Below, piece by piece: positions 8,350 through 16,276 of a DNA stretch of 52,411 bases. The translations under genes were made by a program, and so were the position numbers. The first letter of the stretch is position 1, and the number at the start of each line of letters is the position of its first letter. The notes beneath the pieces were generated by a model. That model was given only the letters and a program-made list of their open reading frames with translations, was not told where the DNA came from and did no database searches. Source of the stretch: Candidatus Ornithomonoglobus intestinigallinarum (lineage in GTDB: Bacteria > Bacillota > Clostridia > UBA1381). Location: positions 1 to 52,411 of the forward strand of contig DVLU01000054.1 of NCBI GenBank assembly GCA_018715365.1. The letters are read 5' to 3'.

Positions 8350-10629
8350 TTAATCTATTGCTTCCTGTCTGAATTCAACGCCTATAACTGTTCCGGGCGC
8401 GACTTCCTCTCCCGGCTCAACGCTCTGGCCCACGCCGAACGCCGCGTAGGATTCGCTGTGGCCCGCGCCCATTACCTCAAAGTTAAGATACATCGAATTA
8501 AGCGTCGATTCCGCAACGCCGACAGACATTCCCGAAAGGTCGGGCACCGTGACGAGCTCCTCCTCGCCGCCGCTTTTGCCCTCAGTATAAAGTATAACGA
8601 GCGAATCCTCGTTAAGCATCGTCCCGGGAGCCGGAAGCTGGTCTATTATCCTGCTCCCGCCGCCGCGGATAACGTAATCGAGCTCCGCCTCCTCAAGCGC
8701 CGTTTCAGCCGCGTCCAGGTCAGTTTCGCGCACGTCGGGGACTTCCGTTTTGACTATCGGCTCTTCCTCCTCGCTGTACTGCTTTTCAACGCCGAGATAA
8801 TTTAAAACATCGGAAATTATCTCGCCGGCAAGCGGCGCCGCTATCGTTCCGCCGTAGCGGTTATCCGTCTGCGGCTCGTCAAGCATTATAAGGCATATGA
8901 TCTCCGGATCGTTTGCCGGCGCAAAGCCCACAAACGACGCTATACGCTTATCCGAGCCTCTCGGATTTTTCTCCGACGTACCGGTTTTCCCGCCTATGCG
9001 GCAGCCCTTTACGTATGCGTTCTTTCCCGTTGCGTTCGGGTCCGAAACGACCTGCTCGAGGATATTCCGCATCTTTTCCGACGTTTCCTCGGATATGACG
9101 CGGTTCACCACCTCCGAGTCATAGCTTTTTATTATCCCGCTTTCGCCGCGTATTTCCTTAACTATCTGCGGCTTCATTCTCTGTCCGCCATTTATGACGG
9201 CAGAAATTGCCGTTATAAGCTGTATCGGCGTCACCTGGAAGCCCTGCCCGAACGAGCTTGTTGCAAGGTCAACCTCGCTCATGCCGTCGGTGTAATAAAT
9301 GCTTGAGCTTTCGCCCACAAGCTCTATGCCCGTTTTTTCGGTGAGCCCGAACGCCGTGAAATATTCCATAAATTTATCCGCTCCGAGAGCTTCGCCCAAA
9401 TCCATAAATACGGGATTGCATGAATTTTTTACGCCCTCGACAAACGTTTCCGGCCCGTGGCCGTCAGTGTTTGAGCAGCCTATCTGCCTGTCGGCCACTA
9501 TTTTAAAGCCCGGGCAGTAGAATTCCGAATCGAGGTCCGCAACGTGCTCCTCAAGCGCCGCCGCGGCCGTTATTATCTTAAACGTCGAGCCGGGCTCATA
9601 CGAATCGGACACGGCTTTGTTTCGCCACATCCTGTTCCTTAATTCCGCAACGCGCTCGTCGCTCGGATTGTTCGGATCCTCCGTGGGCTCCGGCGACGCC
9701 TCGGGATCGTCCGTTTCCTGTTCGTCCTCGTCGTAATCGTACTGCATGGCATATTCGTTAAACGCCTCTATGTCGTACGGATTGTTCGAATCAAAATCGG
9801 GTTTTGTTGCCATTGCAAGTATCTCGCCCGTTTTCGGGTTCATAACAATGCCCGCCGCGCCGTATTTGAGCTTACATTCCTCAACGGCCTCCTCAAGATG
9901 CTTTTCAAGGAAATGCTGTATCGTTTCGTCTATCGTGAGCACAACGTCGGCGCCCTTCTGCTGTGCCGTGAGATATTCCTCCTGCTGCTCCTCGAGCGTC
10001 GTTCCGGACGCGTTTTGGTTCTGCTCTATGCTTCCGGCTTTTCCCGAAAGCTCATCGTCAAACGTAAGCTCTATGCCCTGCAGCCCGTTGTTGTCGTAGC
10101 CCGTAAATCCCAAAATATGCGGCGCAATGCTGAACGGATAATAACGCTTTGAGTCGTCCTCAAAATACAAGCCCTTGAACACATCGGCGTTCGGGTTTGT
10201 TTCCGTGTCGAGCAGCTGCTTTACGGCCTGCGTTTCATCAACCGACATACGCTTTTTCACAACCTGATAGCGGCTGTCGCGCGTAAGATCCTCAGTTATC
10301 TCCTCCGCCGTCATGCCGAGTATCGGCGCAAGCGCCTCGGCCGCCGCCTGCGCGTCGCCGTGCTCCGCAACGTCCTTCGGATTGCACACAAGCGTATCCG
10401 CCGAAACGCTCTCCGCAAGAGCCTTCCCGTTTCTGTCGTATATAATGCCGCGCGATGCGGTTATTGTGCTTGAGCCCGTCTGCTGGCTTTTTGCCCGCGC
10501 CGCAAGCTCATCTCCCCTTATTATCTGCCAATACGCAAGCCTTACAACAAGCGCCGCCATACAAAGCAGCACTATTATAACCATGGGGAGTATGCGTTTT
10601 TTTATACTGTTAAGTGACGGCGACGCCAT
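8350..10629 (-). CDS. Class B penicillin-binding protein with two PASTA domains (SpoVD/PBP2B type)
   Basis: A 759-residue membrane-anchored transpeptidase, the expected partner of the SEDS protein in the same operon. After a short basic N-terminus comes one membrane helix (about 12-32), a dimerisation domain, then the transpeptidase with STFK (Ser348), SCN (403-405) and KTG (548-550). Two PASTA repeats close the protein (about 630-690 and 695-755), as in SpoVD and PBP2x-like proteins. An acidic, proline-rich insert (DEDEQETDDPEASPEPTED and following) lies just before the active-site serine. The ATG at 10629 has GGAAGGAG at 5-6 nt; an upstream in-frame start 19 codons earlier lacks this. Vegetative versus sporulation role is undecided. 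Confidence 0.93.
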   Translation of the reverse strand: MASPSLNSIKKRILPMVIIVLLCMAALVVRLAYWQIIRGDELAARAKSQQTGSSTITASRGIIYDRNGKALAESVSADTLVCNPKDVAEHGDAQAAAEALAPILGMTAEEITEDLTRDSRYQVVKKRMSVDETQAVKQLLDTETNPNADVFKGLYFEDDSKRYYPFSIAPHILGFTGYDNNGLQGIELTFDDELSGKAGSIEQNQNASGTTLEEQQEEYLTAQQKGADVVLTIDETIQHFLEKHLEEAVEECKLKYGAAGIVMNPKTGEILAMATKPDFDSNNPYDIEAFNEYAMQYDYDEDEQETDDPEASPEPTEDPNNPSDERVAELRNRMWRNKAVSDSYEPGSTFKIITAAAALEEHVADLDSEFYCPGFKIVADRQIGCSNTDGHGPETFVEGVKNSCNPVFMDLGEALGADKFMEYFTAFGLTEKTGIELVGESSSIYYTDGMSEVDLATSSFGQGFQVTPIQLITAISAVINGGQRMKPQIVKEIRGESGIIKSYDSEVVNRVISEETSEKMRNILEQVVSDPNATGKNAYVKGCRIGGKTGTSEKNPRGSDKRIASFVGFAPANDPEIICLIMLDEPQTDNRYGGTIAAPLAGEIISDVLNYLGVEKQYSEEEEPIVKTEVPDVRETDLDAAETALEEAELDYVIRGGGSRIIDQLPAPGTMLNEDSLVILYTEGKSGGEEELVTVPDLSGMSVGVAESTLNSMYLNFEVMGAGHSESYAAFGVGQSVEPGEEVAPGTVIGVEFRQEAID

Positions 10630-10707
10630 GAATTCTCCTTCCGACCTTTTAAACAAAATATGCGGACCGAAACACGCCGCGCACAAGGCCGCGGCGCTCC
10701 GCTTATA

Positions 10708-11187
10708 TTATTTTATGCTGAAAAATTCAACTATATTACCTATTATGCTCTTAAATGCACCGGCTATGGTGTTTCCGGCGTTTTCAACCTCATCTGCCGT
10801 TTTTTCGGCAACATCCTCACGCTCCACATTAACGTAGACCGTCTGGTAGCTTTCGGGGCGCTGCATACCGAGCCGCGCCGTCGCCTCCTCCTCTATCGTT
10901 GCGAGGTCAACGCTGTGGTCAAGGTCAAAAGCCTTCTGGCTCGTTATCGCTTCCTCCTCCGCAAGCTCGTCTTCGAGCGCCGCAACCGTCGCGCGCGTTT
11001 CATGCACGGCAACAAACGTCGAAATCATAAATCCCGCCGCAAGCGACATTATCGTTATGGCGCATATGTATCTTATATATCTGAGTCTGCCGTTGGGACG
11101 GCGCACTTGTTTTCTATGCTTTTGCGGTTTTTGCTCACGCAGGGGGACGTCGTATTCCTCCTCGTAAGCCAAATTCCCATATTCCAA
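10708..11187 (-). CDS. ftsL: FtsL/DivIC-like septum protein
   Basis: A 159-residue bitopic membrane protein in the FtsL position between rsmH and the class B penicillin-binding protein. The N-terminal 40 residues are charged and cytosolic. One helix (about 40-60) crosses the membrane, followed by a short coiled coil (ATVAALEDELAEEEAI region) and a segment LATIEEEATARLGMQRP with the shape of FtsL/DivIC proteins. It is then extended by about 45 residues, longer than typical FtsL. The start is TTG at 11187, supported by AGGAG at 7 nt and the lack of an alternative ATG before the membrane helix. The family is identified mainly by topology and gene order, since FtsL sequences diverge quickly. Confidence 0.8.
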   Translation of the reverse strand: MEYGNLAYEEEYDVPLREQKPQKHRKQVRRPNGRLRYIRYICAITIMSLAAGFMISTFVAVHETRATVAALEDELAEEEAITSQKAFDLDHSVDLATIEEEATARLGMQRPESYQTVYVNVEREDVAEKTADEVENAGNTIAGAFKSIIGNIVEFFSIK

Positions 11188-11222
11188 CTTCTATCTCCTA
11201 ACTATTTCTCACACAAACAATT

Positions 11223-12176
11223 TTACAGCTTTTCGGCAATGCGAAGCTTTGCGCTCTTTGAGCGCGGATTTTTGTCCTCCTCTTCCTCCGTGGGAAGAAT
11301 GGGTTTTCTCGATACAAGCTTAATCACGGGCTTTTTCCCGCATACGCATACGGGAAATTCCTTCGGACAGGTGCAGCCCTTCTCAAGCTCCGCAAACGTC
11401 TTTTTCACAATCCTGTCCTCAAGCGAATGAAACGTTATGACGGCAAGCCTGCCGCCCGGCTTCAGGCAATCGACAAAATCCCTTACCGCCCGCTCGAGAA
11501 TCTTAAGCTCTCCGTTTACTTCTATCCGCACAGCCTGAAATACGCGCTTTGCCGGATGCCCTCCGTCAAGCCGTGCCTTTTTTGGGATTGCCGCCTTTAT
11601 TATGTCAACCAGCTCCCCCGTTGTTTTTACGGGAGCCGTTTTGCGGCGTTCGTCTATAAATTCGGCTATGCGCTTTGACCACTTCTCTTCACCGTATTCA
11701 AAAAATACTCCGGCAAGCTCCTCCTTCGAGTAGCCGTTTATCACATCGTAAGCCGTAAGCTCCGCCTCCGTATCCATTCGCATATCGAGCGGCGCGTCCT
11801 TCATATAAGAAAAGCCGCGCTCCGCCGTATCAAGCTGATACGAGCTTACGCCAAGGTCGAGTATTGCGCCGTCAAGCGCGCTCACGCCAAGCTCCCGGAG
11901 TATGCTTTTTATCTCTCGGAAATTTGATTTTACGGCGGTAAAACGGCCGCCGAAGCGTGCAAGCCTCGATGACGCCGCGGCTATTGCCGCACCGTCGCGG
12001 TCTATGCCTATAAGACGGCATGTGCCGTTTTGGCTCAGTATCCCTTCGGAATGGCCTCCGCCGCCGAGCGTGCCGTCGGCATAAATGCCGTTTTCCTTAA
12101 CGTTAAGCGCTTTTATGCTCTCCCCGAACAGCACGGAAATATGCTTGAAATTTACGTTTTCTCCTGTTTCCGCCAC
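11223..12176 (-). CDS. rsmH: RsmH, 16S rRNA C1402 N4-methyltransferase
   Basis: A 317-residue SAM-dependent methyltransferase (MraW) that modifies 16S rRNA C1402. The motif GTLGGGGHS (35-43) binds [24 protein letters not shown] and the C-terminal [11 protein letters not shown] are family signatures. I place the start at GTG 12176, because GGAGG sits 8 nt upstream and the protein then has the usual length. The ATG at 12224 would add 16 residues and has no ribosome binding site. This is the first gene of the minus-strand cluster; mraZ, which normally precedes it, is absent. Confidence 0.94.
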   Translation of the reverse strand: MAETGENVNFKHISVLFGESIKALNVKENGIYADGTLGGGGHSEGILSQNGTCRLIGIDRDGAAIAAASSRLARFGGRFTAVKSNFREIKSILRELGVSALDGAILDLGVSSYQLDTAERGFSYMKDAPLDMRMDTEAELTAYDVINGYSKEELAGVFFEYGEEKWSKRIAEFIDERRKTAPVKTTGELVDIIKAAIPKKARLDGGHPAKRVFQAVRIEVNGELKILERAVRDFVDCLKPGGRLAVITFHSLEDRIVKKTFAELEKGCTCPKEFPVCVCGKKPVIKLVSRKPILPTEEEEDKNPRSKSAKLRIAEKL

Positions 12177-12330
12177 TGCCCTGACCTCCGTATAAACTGC
12201 GCCCGGCGCCTTTTTTTCCACCATACATTTATTTTACTTCGTTTACATAAAAAAGGCAAGCTTTTTTTATAAAAATAAGCCCGAAAAGCGCATGATACCA
12301 AGCCCCTCGCTCAAAATTTGCGTTTGGGGC

Positions 12331-12359
12331 TTGTAAAATCCGCCGAAATGGGTTATAAT
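12331..12359 (+). promoter_or_regulatory. Promoter of tex-lgt
   Basis: TTGTAA (12331-12336), 17 nt, TATAAT (12354-12359). It implies a 5' leader of about 180 nt before tex. Confidence 0.65.
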
Positions 12360-12439
12360 CTTTCTTGTCAAGGTATGTTTTTGCGGTGCGTAATTGTATA
12401 TTTTCGCATAAAACACCGCTATATCTTGTGTACTATGAT

Positions 12440-12468
12440 ATTGTATCACATTTTAATTAAATTGTGAA
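12440..12468 (-). promoter_or_regulatory. Promoter of the rsmH-murG cluster
   Basis: On the minus strand TTCACA (12463-12468), 17 nt, TACAAT (12440-12445) with an extended -10 TG. The -10 region contains the same 13-mer TGTGATACAATAT (12438-12450) seen in front of eda. Confidence 0.65.
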
Positions 12469-12497
12469 TACTTTTTTGAAAAATATTTTACGGAGCG

Positions 12498-12522
12498 GTT
12501 ACAAAATTTATTTTTTTGTAAC
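12498..12522. repeat. Perfect 9-bp inverted repeat upstream of tex
   Basis: GTTACAAAA and TTTTGTAAC flank a 7-nt T/A spacer, ending 10 bp before the GGAGG of tex. It could be an operator or an mRNA hairpin. No T-run terminator geometry is convincing. Confidence 0.6.
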
Positions 12523-12546
12523 ACGTTTTTTTGGAGGATCGTACAT

Positions 12547-14703
12547 ATGAGTTCACATAAAGCAGCAGAGGAGCTTTTGGCGGAGGAATTCAGCCTGTCG
12601 CTGTGGCAGGTGCAGAACACAATAGCCCTTATAGACGAGGGGAACACGATACCGTTTATTGCGCGTTACAGGAAGGAGCGCACGGGATCTTTGAGCGACG
12701 ACGTACTGCGGGAATTATATGACAGGCTTTCATACCTGCGTTCGCTTGAGGAGCGGCGCGGCGAGATACTGCGTCTGATAGACGGGCAGGGCGCTCTTAC
12801 GGACGAAATAACGGCCGCGGCCGAAAAAGCCGTTACGCTTGCGGAGCTTGACGATATATACCGCCCGTTCAGGCCGAAGCGGCGCACAAGGGCGTCCATA
12901 GCAAAGGAAAAGGGGCTTATGCCGCTGGCGGAGCTTATACTGTCGCAGGACGGGAGCGATATAGAAAAGGCCGCCGTCGGTTTCACGGGCGGCGAAAACG
13001 GCGTGCAGAGCTCCGATGAAGCGATACAGGGCGCGATGGATATAATAGCCGAGCAAATAAGCGACAACGCCGATTTCCGCGGACATATAAGAAAGACGTC
13101 GTTTGAAACGGGAATCATACGCACAAAGGCATCAAAGGACGGCGACAGCGTTTACAGCCTTTATTACGATTATTCCGAGCCCGCGGCGAAAATAGCGCCG
13201 CACAGGGTGCTTGCCGTAAACCGCGGCGAAAAGGAGGGGTGGCTTTCGGTAAAGCTTGAAGCCGATGAGGAAAAAGCGGTGAAATACCTTAACAGAAAGC
13301 TGCTTTCAAAAAAATCGTCGCCGGCGGAAAAATACATAAGGCTTGCGGCGGAGGATGCGTACAAGCGGCTTATTGCGCCGTCGGTCGAAACGGAAATACG
13401 GAATATGCTCACCGAAGACGCGCAGGAAAAATCGATAAAGGTTTTCGGCAAAAACCTTTCGGGGCTGCTCCTGCAGCCGCCGATAAAGGGGCAGGTCGTG
13501 CTCGGGCTCGATCCCGGCTACCGCACCGGCTGCAAGCTTGCCGTTGTTGACGAAACGGGAAAGGTGCTCGATACGGGCATAATTTACTGCACGCTGCCGA
13601 ACCACGACAAAGACAAAGCCAAAAAAATATTAAAGGACATGATCAAAAGAAACCATGTTACGGTAATATCCATAGGCAACGGCACGGCGTCAAAGGAAAG
13701 CGAAATATTTGCCGCGGAGGTTATAGGCGAAGCCGGCGGCAAAATCGGCTACGTTATGACAAACGAAGCTGGCGCGTCCGTTTACAGCGCGTCAAAGCTT
13801 GCGGCGGAGGAATTTCCGCAGTTTGACGTTGCGCTGAGGAGCGCCGTATCGATCGCGCGCCGCATACAGGACCCGCTTGCGGAGCTCGTCAAAATCGATC
13901 CGAAATCGATAGGCGTCGGGCAATATCAGCACGACATGAACCAAAAGCGGCTCGGCGAAGCGCTCGGGGGCGTTGTGGAAAGCTGCGTAAACAGCGTCGG
14001 AGCCGATCTCAATACGGCGTCGCCGTCGCTTTTATCGTATATATCGGGCATAAACAAAACGGTTGCCAAAAACATCGCCGCCTACCGCGAGGAAAACGGC
14101 AAATTCAAAACGCGCCGCGAGCTTTTGAAGGTGCCGAAGCTCGGCGCAAAGGCGTTTGAGCAGTGCGCCGGCTTCCTGAGGATTTCGGACGGCGATAACG
14201 TGCTCGACAACACATCGGTCCATCCCGAAAGCTACAAGGCCGCCGAAGGGCTTTTGGAAATACTCGGCTGCACAAAGGACGACGTTGCAAACGGCAATAT
14301 AGCCGATATAAAAAGCCGTCTTAAGGAGCATGACATAAACGCGCTTTCCGAACGGCTCGGCGTCGGCGCCGTTACGATAACGGACATTGCCGACAGCCTT
14401 TTGAAGCGCGGCCGCGACCCGAGAGAGGAGCTGCCGCCGCAGGAGCTTCGCTCCGACATACTGTCGATGGAGGACTTAAAGCCCGGAATGACGCTGAAGG
14501 GCGTTGTGCGGAACGTTATAGATTTCGGCGCGTTTGTTGATATAGGCGTCCATCAGGACGGGCTTGTTCACATATCGCAGATCTGCGACAGGTATATAAA
14601 GCATCCGACGGACGTGCTTTCCGTCGGCGACAGAGTCACCGTCCGCGTGCTTGACGTTGACACCGCAAAAAAGCGCATTTCGCTTTCCATGCGCGATATT
14701 TGA
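12547..14703 (+). CDS. tex: Tex-family RNA-binding transcription accessory protein
   Basis: A 718-residue Tex protein. The order is an N-terminal helical domain (about 1-190), a central region, a YqgF/RuvC-like domain containing VVLGLDPGYRTGCKLAV (about 318-334), a helix-hairpin-helix region (SYISGINKTVAKNIAAYREENG onward, about 495-560) and a C-terminal S1 RNA-binding domain (about 640-716, with DFGAFVDIGVHQDGLVHIS). Tex proteins bind nucleic acid and associate with transcription; their exact role is still loosely defined. The ATG has GGAGG (12532-12536) at 10 nt. lgt follows after 17 bp, so they are probably cotranscribed. Confidence 0.93.
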   Translation: MSSHKAAEELLAEEFSLSLWQVQNTIALIDEGNTIPFIARYRKERTGSLSDDVLRELYDRLSYLRSLEERRGEILRLIDGQGALTDEITAAAEKAVTLAELDDIYRPFRPKRRTRASIAKEKGLMPLAELILSQDGSDIEKAAVGFTGGENGVQSSDEAIQGAMDIIAEQISDNADFRGHIRKTSFETGIIRTKASKDGDSVYSLYYDYSEPAAKIAPHRVLAVNRGEKEGWLSVKLEADEEKAVKYLNRKLLSKKSSPAEKYIRLAAEDAYKRLIAPSVETEIRNMLTEDAQEKSIKVFGKNLSGLLLQPPIKGQVVLGLDPGYRTGCKLAVVDETGKVLDTGIIYCTLPNHDKDKAKKILKDMIKRNHVTVISIGNGTASKESEIFAAEVIGEAGGKIGYVMTNEAGASVYSASKLAAEEFPQFDVALRSAVSIARRIQDPLAELVKIDPKSIGVGQYQHDMNQKRLGEALGGVVESCVNSVGADLNTASPSLLSYISGINKTVAKNIAAYREENGKFKTRRELLKVPKLGAKAFEQCAGFLRISDGDNVLDNTSVHPESYKAAEGLLEILGCTKDDVANGNIADIKSRLKEHDINALSERLGVGAVTITDIADSLLKRGRDPREELPPQELRSDILSMEDLKPGMTLKGVVRNVIDFGAFVDIGVHQDGLVHISQICDRYIKHPTDVLSVGDRVTVRVLDVDTAKKRISLSMRDI

Positions 14704-14720
14704 AAAGGAGCTTATAAATT

Positions 14721-15515
14721 ATGAATGTTATTGCATTTCCGAAGCTCGGGATAACATTAAATATCGATCCCGTTGCGTTTTCCGTAGGCAGCAAGGACAT
14801 ATTCTGGTATGCGCTTATAATAATAACGGGATTTTTTGCCGGAGCGCTTTTTGTGTATTTCACAGCCGAAAAGCGCGGGCTGAAAAAAGACGCGGTATGG
14901 GATATTGCGCTTTACGGATTTATCCTCGGCATAATATGCGCAAGGATATATTACGTGCTTTTCGCGCTCGATGAATTTAACAGCTTTTGGGACGTATTCA
15001 AAATCTGGAACGGCGGGCTTGCGATATACGGAGGCCTGATAGGAGCCGTAATATCAACGGTTATTTACTGCCGTGTGAAAAAAATAAGCTTTTTAAACGC
15101 AGCCGACGTATGCGCGCCGGGGCTGTTGATCGGCCAGGCGATAGGACGGTTCGGGAATTTTGTAAACGCCGAGGTATACGGGCTCGAAACAGATCTCCCG
15201 TGGGGGATGAGCATAAACGGCGGCGCGCCGGTGCATCCCGTATTTATTTACGAATCGCTCTGGAACGTGCTTGGGCTTATACTGCTTCTGCTTTTCCGCG
15301 ATAAGAAAACGGCGAACGGGCAGGTATTCTGCTTTTATATATTCTGGTATTCCCTCGGGCGGATTTTCCTTGAGGGCATGAGAAATACCGATTACATACT
15401 GTATCTTATCCCGAACGTGCTCGGGATCTCGCAGGCGGTCGCCGCGGCCGGGATCATTGCCGGGATCGCCGGGTTTGCTGTATGCACAAAAAAGAAAAAA
15501 ATCCGATTGAGTTAA
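14721..15515 (+). CDS. lgt: Prolipoprotein diacylglyceryl transferase
   Basis: A 264-residue integral membrane enzyme that attaches diacylglycerol from phosphatidylglycerol to the lipobox cysteine of prolipoproteins. The signature IGRFGNFVNAE is at 141-151, with the essential arginine at 143 and Asn146. GGLAIYGGLIGA precedes it. About seven hydrophobic helices fit the family. The start has AAGGAG at about 10 nt. It is the second gene after tex, and the structured element at 15543-15696 lies directly downstream. Confidence 0.95.
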   Translation: MNVIAFPKLGITLNIDPVAFSVGSKDIFWYALIIITGFFAGALFVYFTAEKRGLKKDAVWDIALYGFILGIICARIYYVLFALDEFNSFWDVFKIWNGGLAIYGGLIGAVISTVIYCRVKKISFLNAADVCAPGLLIGQAIGRFGNFVNAEVYGLETDLPWGMSINGGAPVHPVFIYESLWNVLGLILLLLFRDKKTANGQVFCFYIFWYSLGRIFLEGMRNTDYILYLIPNVLGISQAVAAAGIIAGIAGFAVCTKKKKIRLS

Positions 15516-15542
15516 TTTTCGGATAAATAACAGATGCTTCTG

Positions 15543-15696
15543 CCGCATCTAAAACCGCATAGGACTGCTCGATTTTAGATGCGGAACGGACGAAACGCAC
15601 CCGACGGCGTAATTTGGTTACTCCGAGTGGTGCGTTTTGTTCGTAGGCAAACAGCATTAGCTGTTTGGCGGTCTGCGCTAAAAGCGACAGTCCTAT
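15543..15696. repeat. Structured non-coding element with nested and competing inverted repeats
   Basis: Local hairpins: a perfect 12-bp stem (15543-15554 with 15573-15584), AAACGCACC (15593-15601) with GGTGCGTTT (15629-15637), and CAAACAGC (15648-15655) with GCTGTTTG (15660-15667) around the tetraloop ATTA. A long-range pairing ATAGGACTG (15559-15567) with CAGTCCTAT (15688-15696) continues inward through TTTTAG (15573-15578) with CTAAAA (15678-15683), and competes with the first hairpin. It lies between convergent lgt and mazF. It may be a small mobile or REP-like repeat, a transcription end region or a structured RNA; I see no open reading frame with a ribosome binding site. Confidence 0.75.
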
Positions 15697-15735
15697 TATA
15701 GTTTCGGTATGTAATCCTTTCTTGATCCCATACCA

Positions 15736-16086
15736 TCAAAAGCCGCTAAGACCGAAGCTTACGGACAGGGCGTCGTTCACCTTCAGCATAAGCTCATCGT
15801 CAAGGCGGCCTATTTTTTCTCTCAGTCGTTTCTTGTCTATAGTTCTGATTTGCTCAAGTAATATGACAGAATCCTTATTAAGACCGTACCCGCAGGCGGA
15901 AAGCTCAATATGCGTCGGCATTTTGGCTTTGTTTATACGGCTCGTTATCGCTGCGGCGATAACGGTCGGACTGTGCCTGTTGCCGACGTCGTTCTGGATT
16001 ATGAGCACGGGGCGCACTCCGCCCTGCTCGCTTCCCACAACGGGGCTGAGGTCGGCGTAATATATATCTCCTCTTTTCACTATCAC
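15736..16086 (-). CDS. MazF/EndoA-type mRNA interferase toxin
   Basis: A 116-residue PemK/MazF-family endoribonuclease, very close in pattern to Bacillus EndoA (NdoA): [38 protein letters not shown]. Arg25 and Thr48, which align with the EndoA catalytic residues, are present. The start is GTG at 16086, 2 bp after the antitoxin stop codon, so translation is coupled. The order alr-antitoxin-toxin matches the Bacillus alr-ndoAI-ndoA locus. Family members cut single-stranded mRNA at short sequence motifs; the motif used here is unknown. Confidence 0.95.
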   Translation of the reverse strand: MIVKRGDIYYADLSPVVGSEQGGVRPVLIIQNDVGNRHSPTVIAAAITSRINKAKMPTHIELSACGYGLNKDSVILLEQIRTIDKKRLREKIGRLDDELMLKVNDALSVSFGLSGF

Positions 16087-16088
16087 TT

Positions 16089-16244
16089 TTATTCACACTC
16101 TCTTGTCAGATATTCCTCGCTGCTTTGCAGAGCTTCATTGTCCGCATTTATGCCTTCCTCGGCAAGCTCGCTGTTGAGCCTGCCCATATCCTTATAGCCT
16201 TTTTCAAGAGCTTTTTGCTCCTCGGCAGTAAGCTTGTGTGACAA
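16089..16244 (-). CDS. Small antitoxin of the MazF toxin
   Basis: A 51-residue protein, [20 protein letters not shown] followed by [20 protein letters not shown] and [11 protein letters not shown]. It starts with TTG at 16244, with AAGGGG about 10 nt upstream. The acidic C-terminal half (LNSELAEEG... EEYL..CE) matches the toxin-neutralising tail of Firmicute EndoAI-type antitoxins. The N-terminal ribbon-helix-helix DNA-binding domain of EndoAI is missing. It sits 32 bp after alr and 2 bp before mazF. I infer that it neutralises MazF but cannot by itself autorepress the operon. Confidence 0.85.
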   Translation of the reverse strand: MSHKLTAEEQKALEKGYKDMGRLNSELAEEGINADNEALQSSEEYLTRECE

Positions 16245-16276
16245 AGCAATCAGACCCCTTTCGTTAAAATTACAAA

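Larger units (their letters stand above)
12177..12546. other. Divergent intergenic region between rsmH and tex
   Basis: An AT-rich 370-bp gap without a gene. It holds one promoter for each direction, a hairpin at 12299-12333 (8-bp arms CAAGCCCC/GGGGCTTG) that overlaps the -35 of the tex promoter and lies in the rsmH leader, and a perfect inverted repeat at 12498-12522. The predicted rsmH leader is about 255 nt. Within it, the CAAGCCCC arm could pair with either of two downstream GGGCTT segments (about 12299-12306 or 12277-12283). Confidence 0.7.

Noticed and set aside
15454..15657. A 67-codon minus-strand frame across the end of lgt and the structured element
   Set aside because: It overlaps the lgt coding end and reads through the hairpins; no ribosome binding site. 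It is better explained as repeat sequence.
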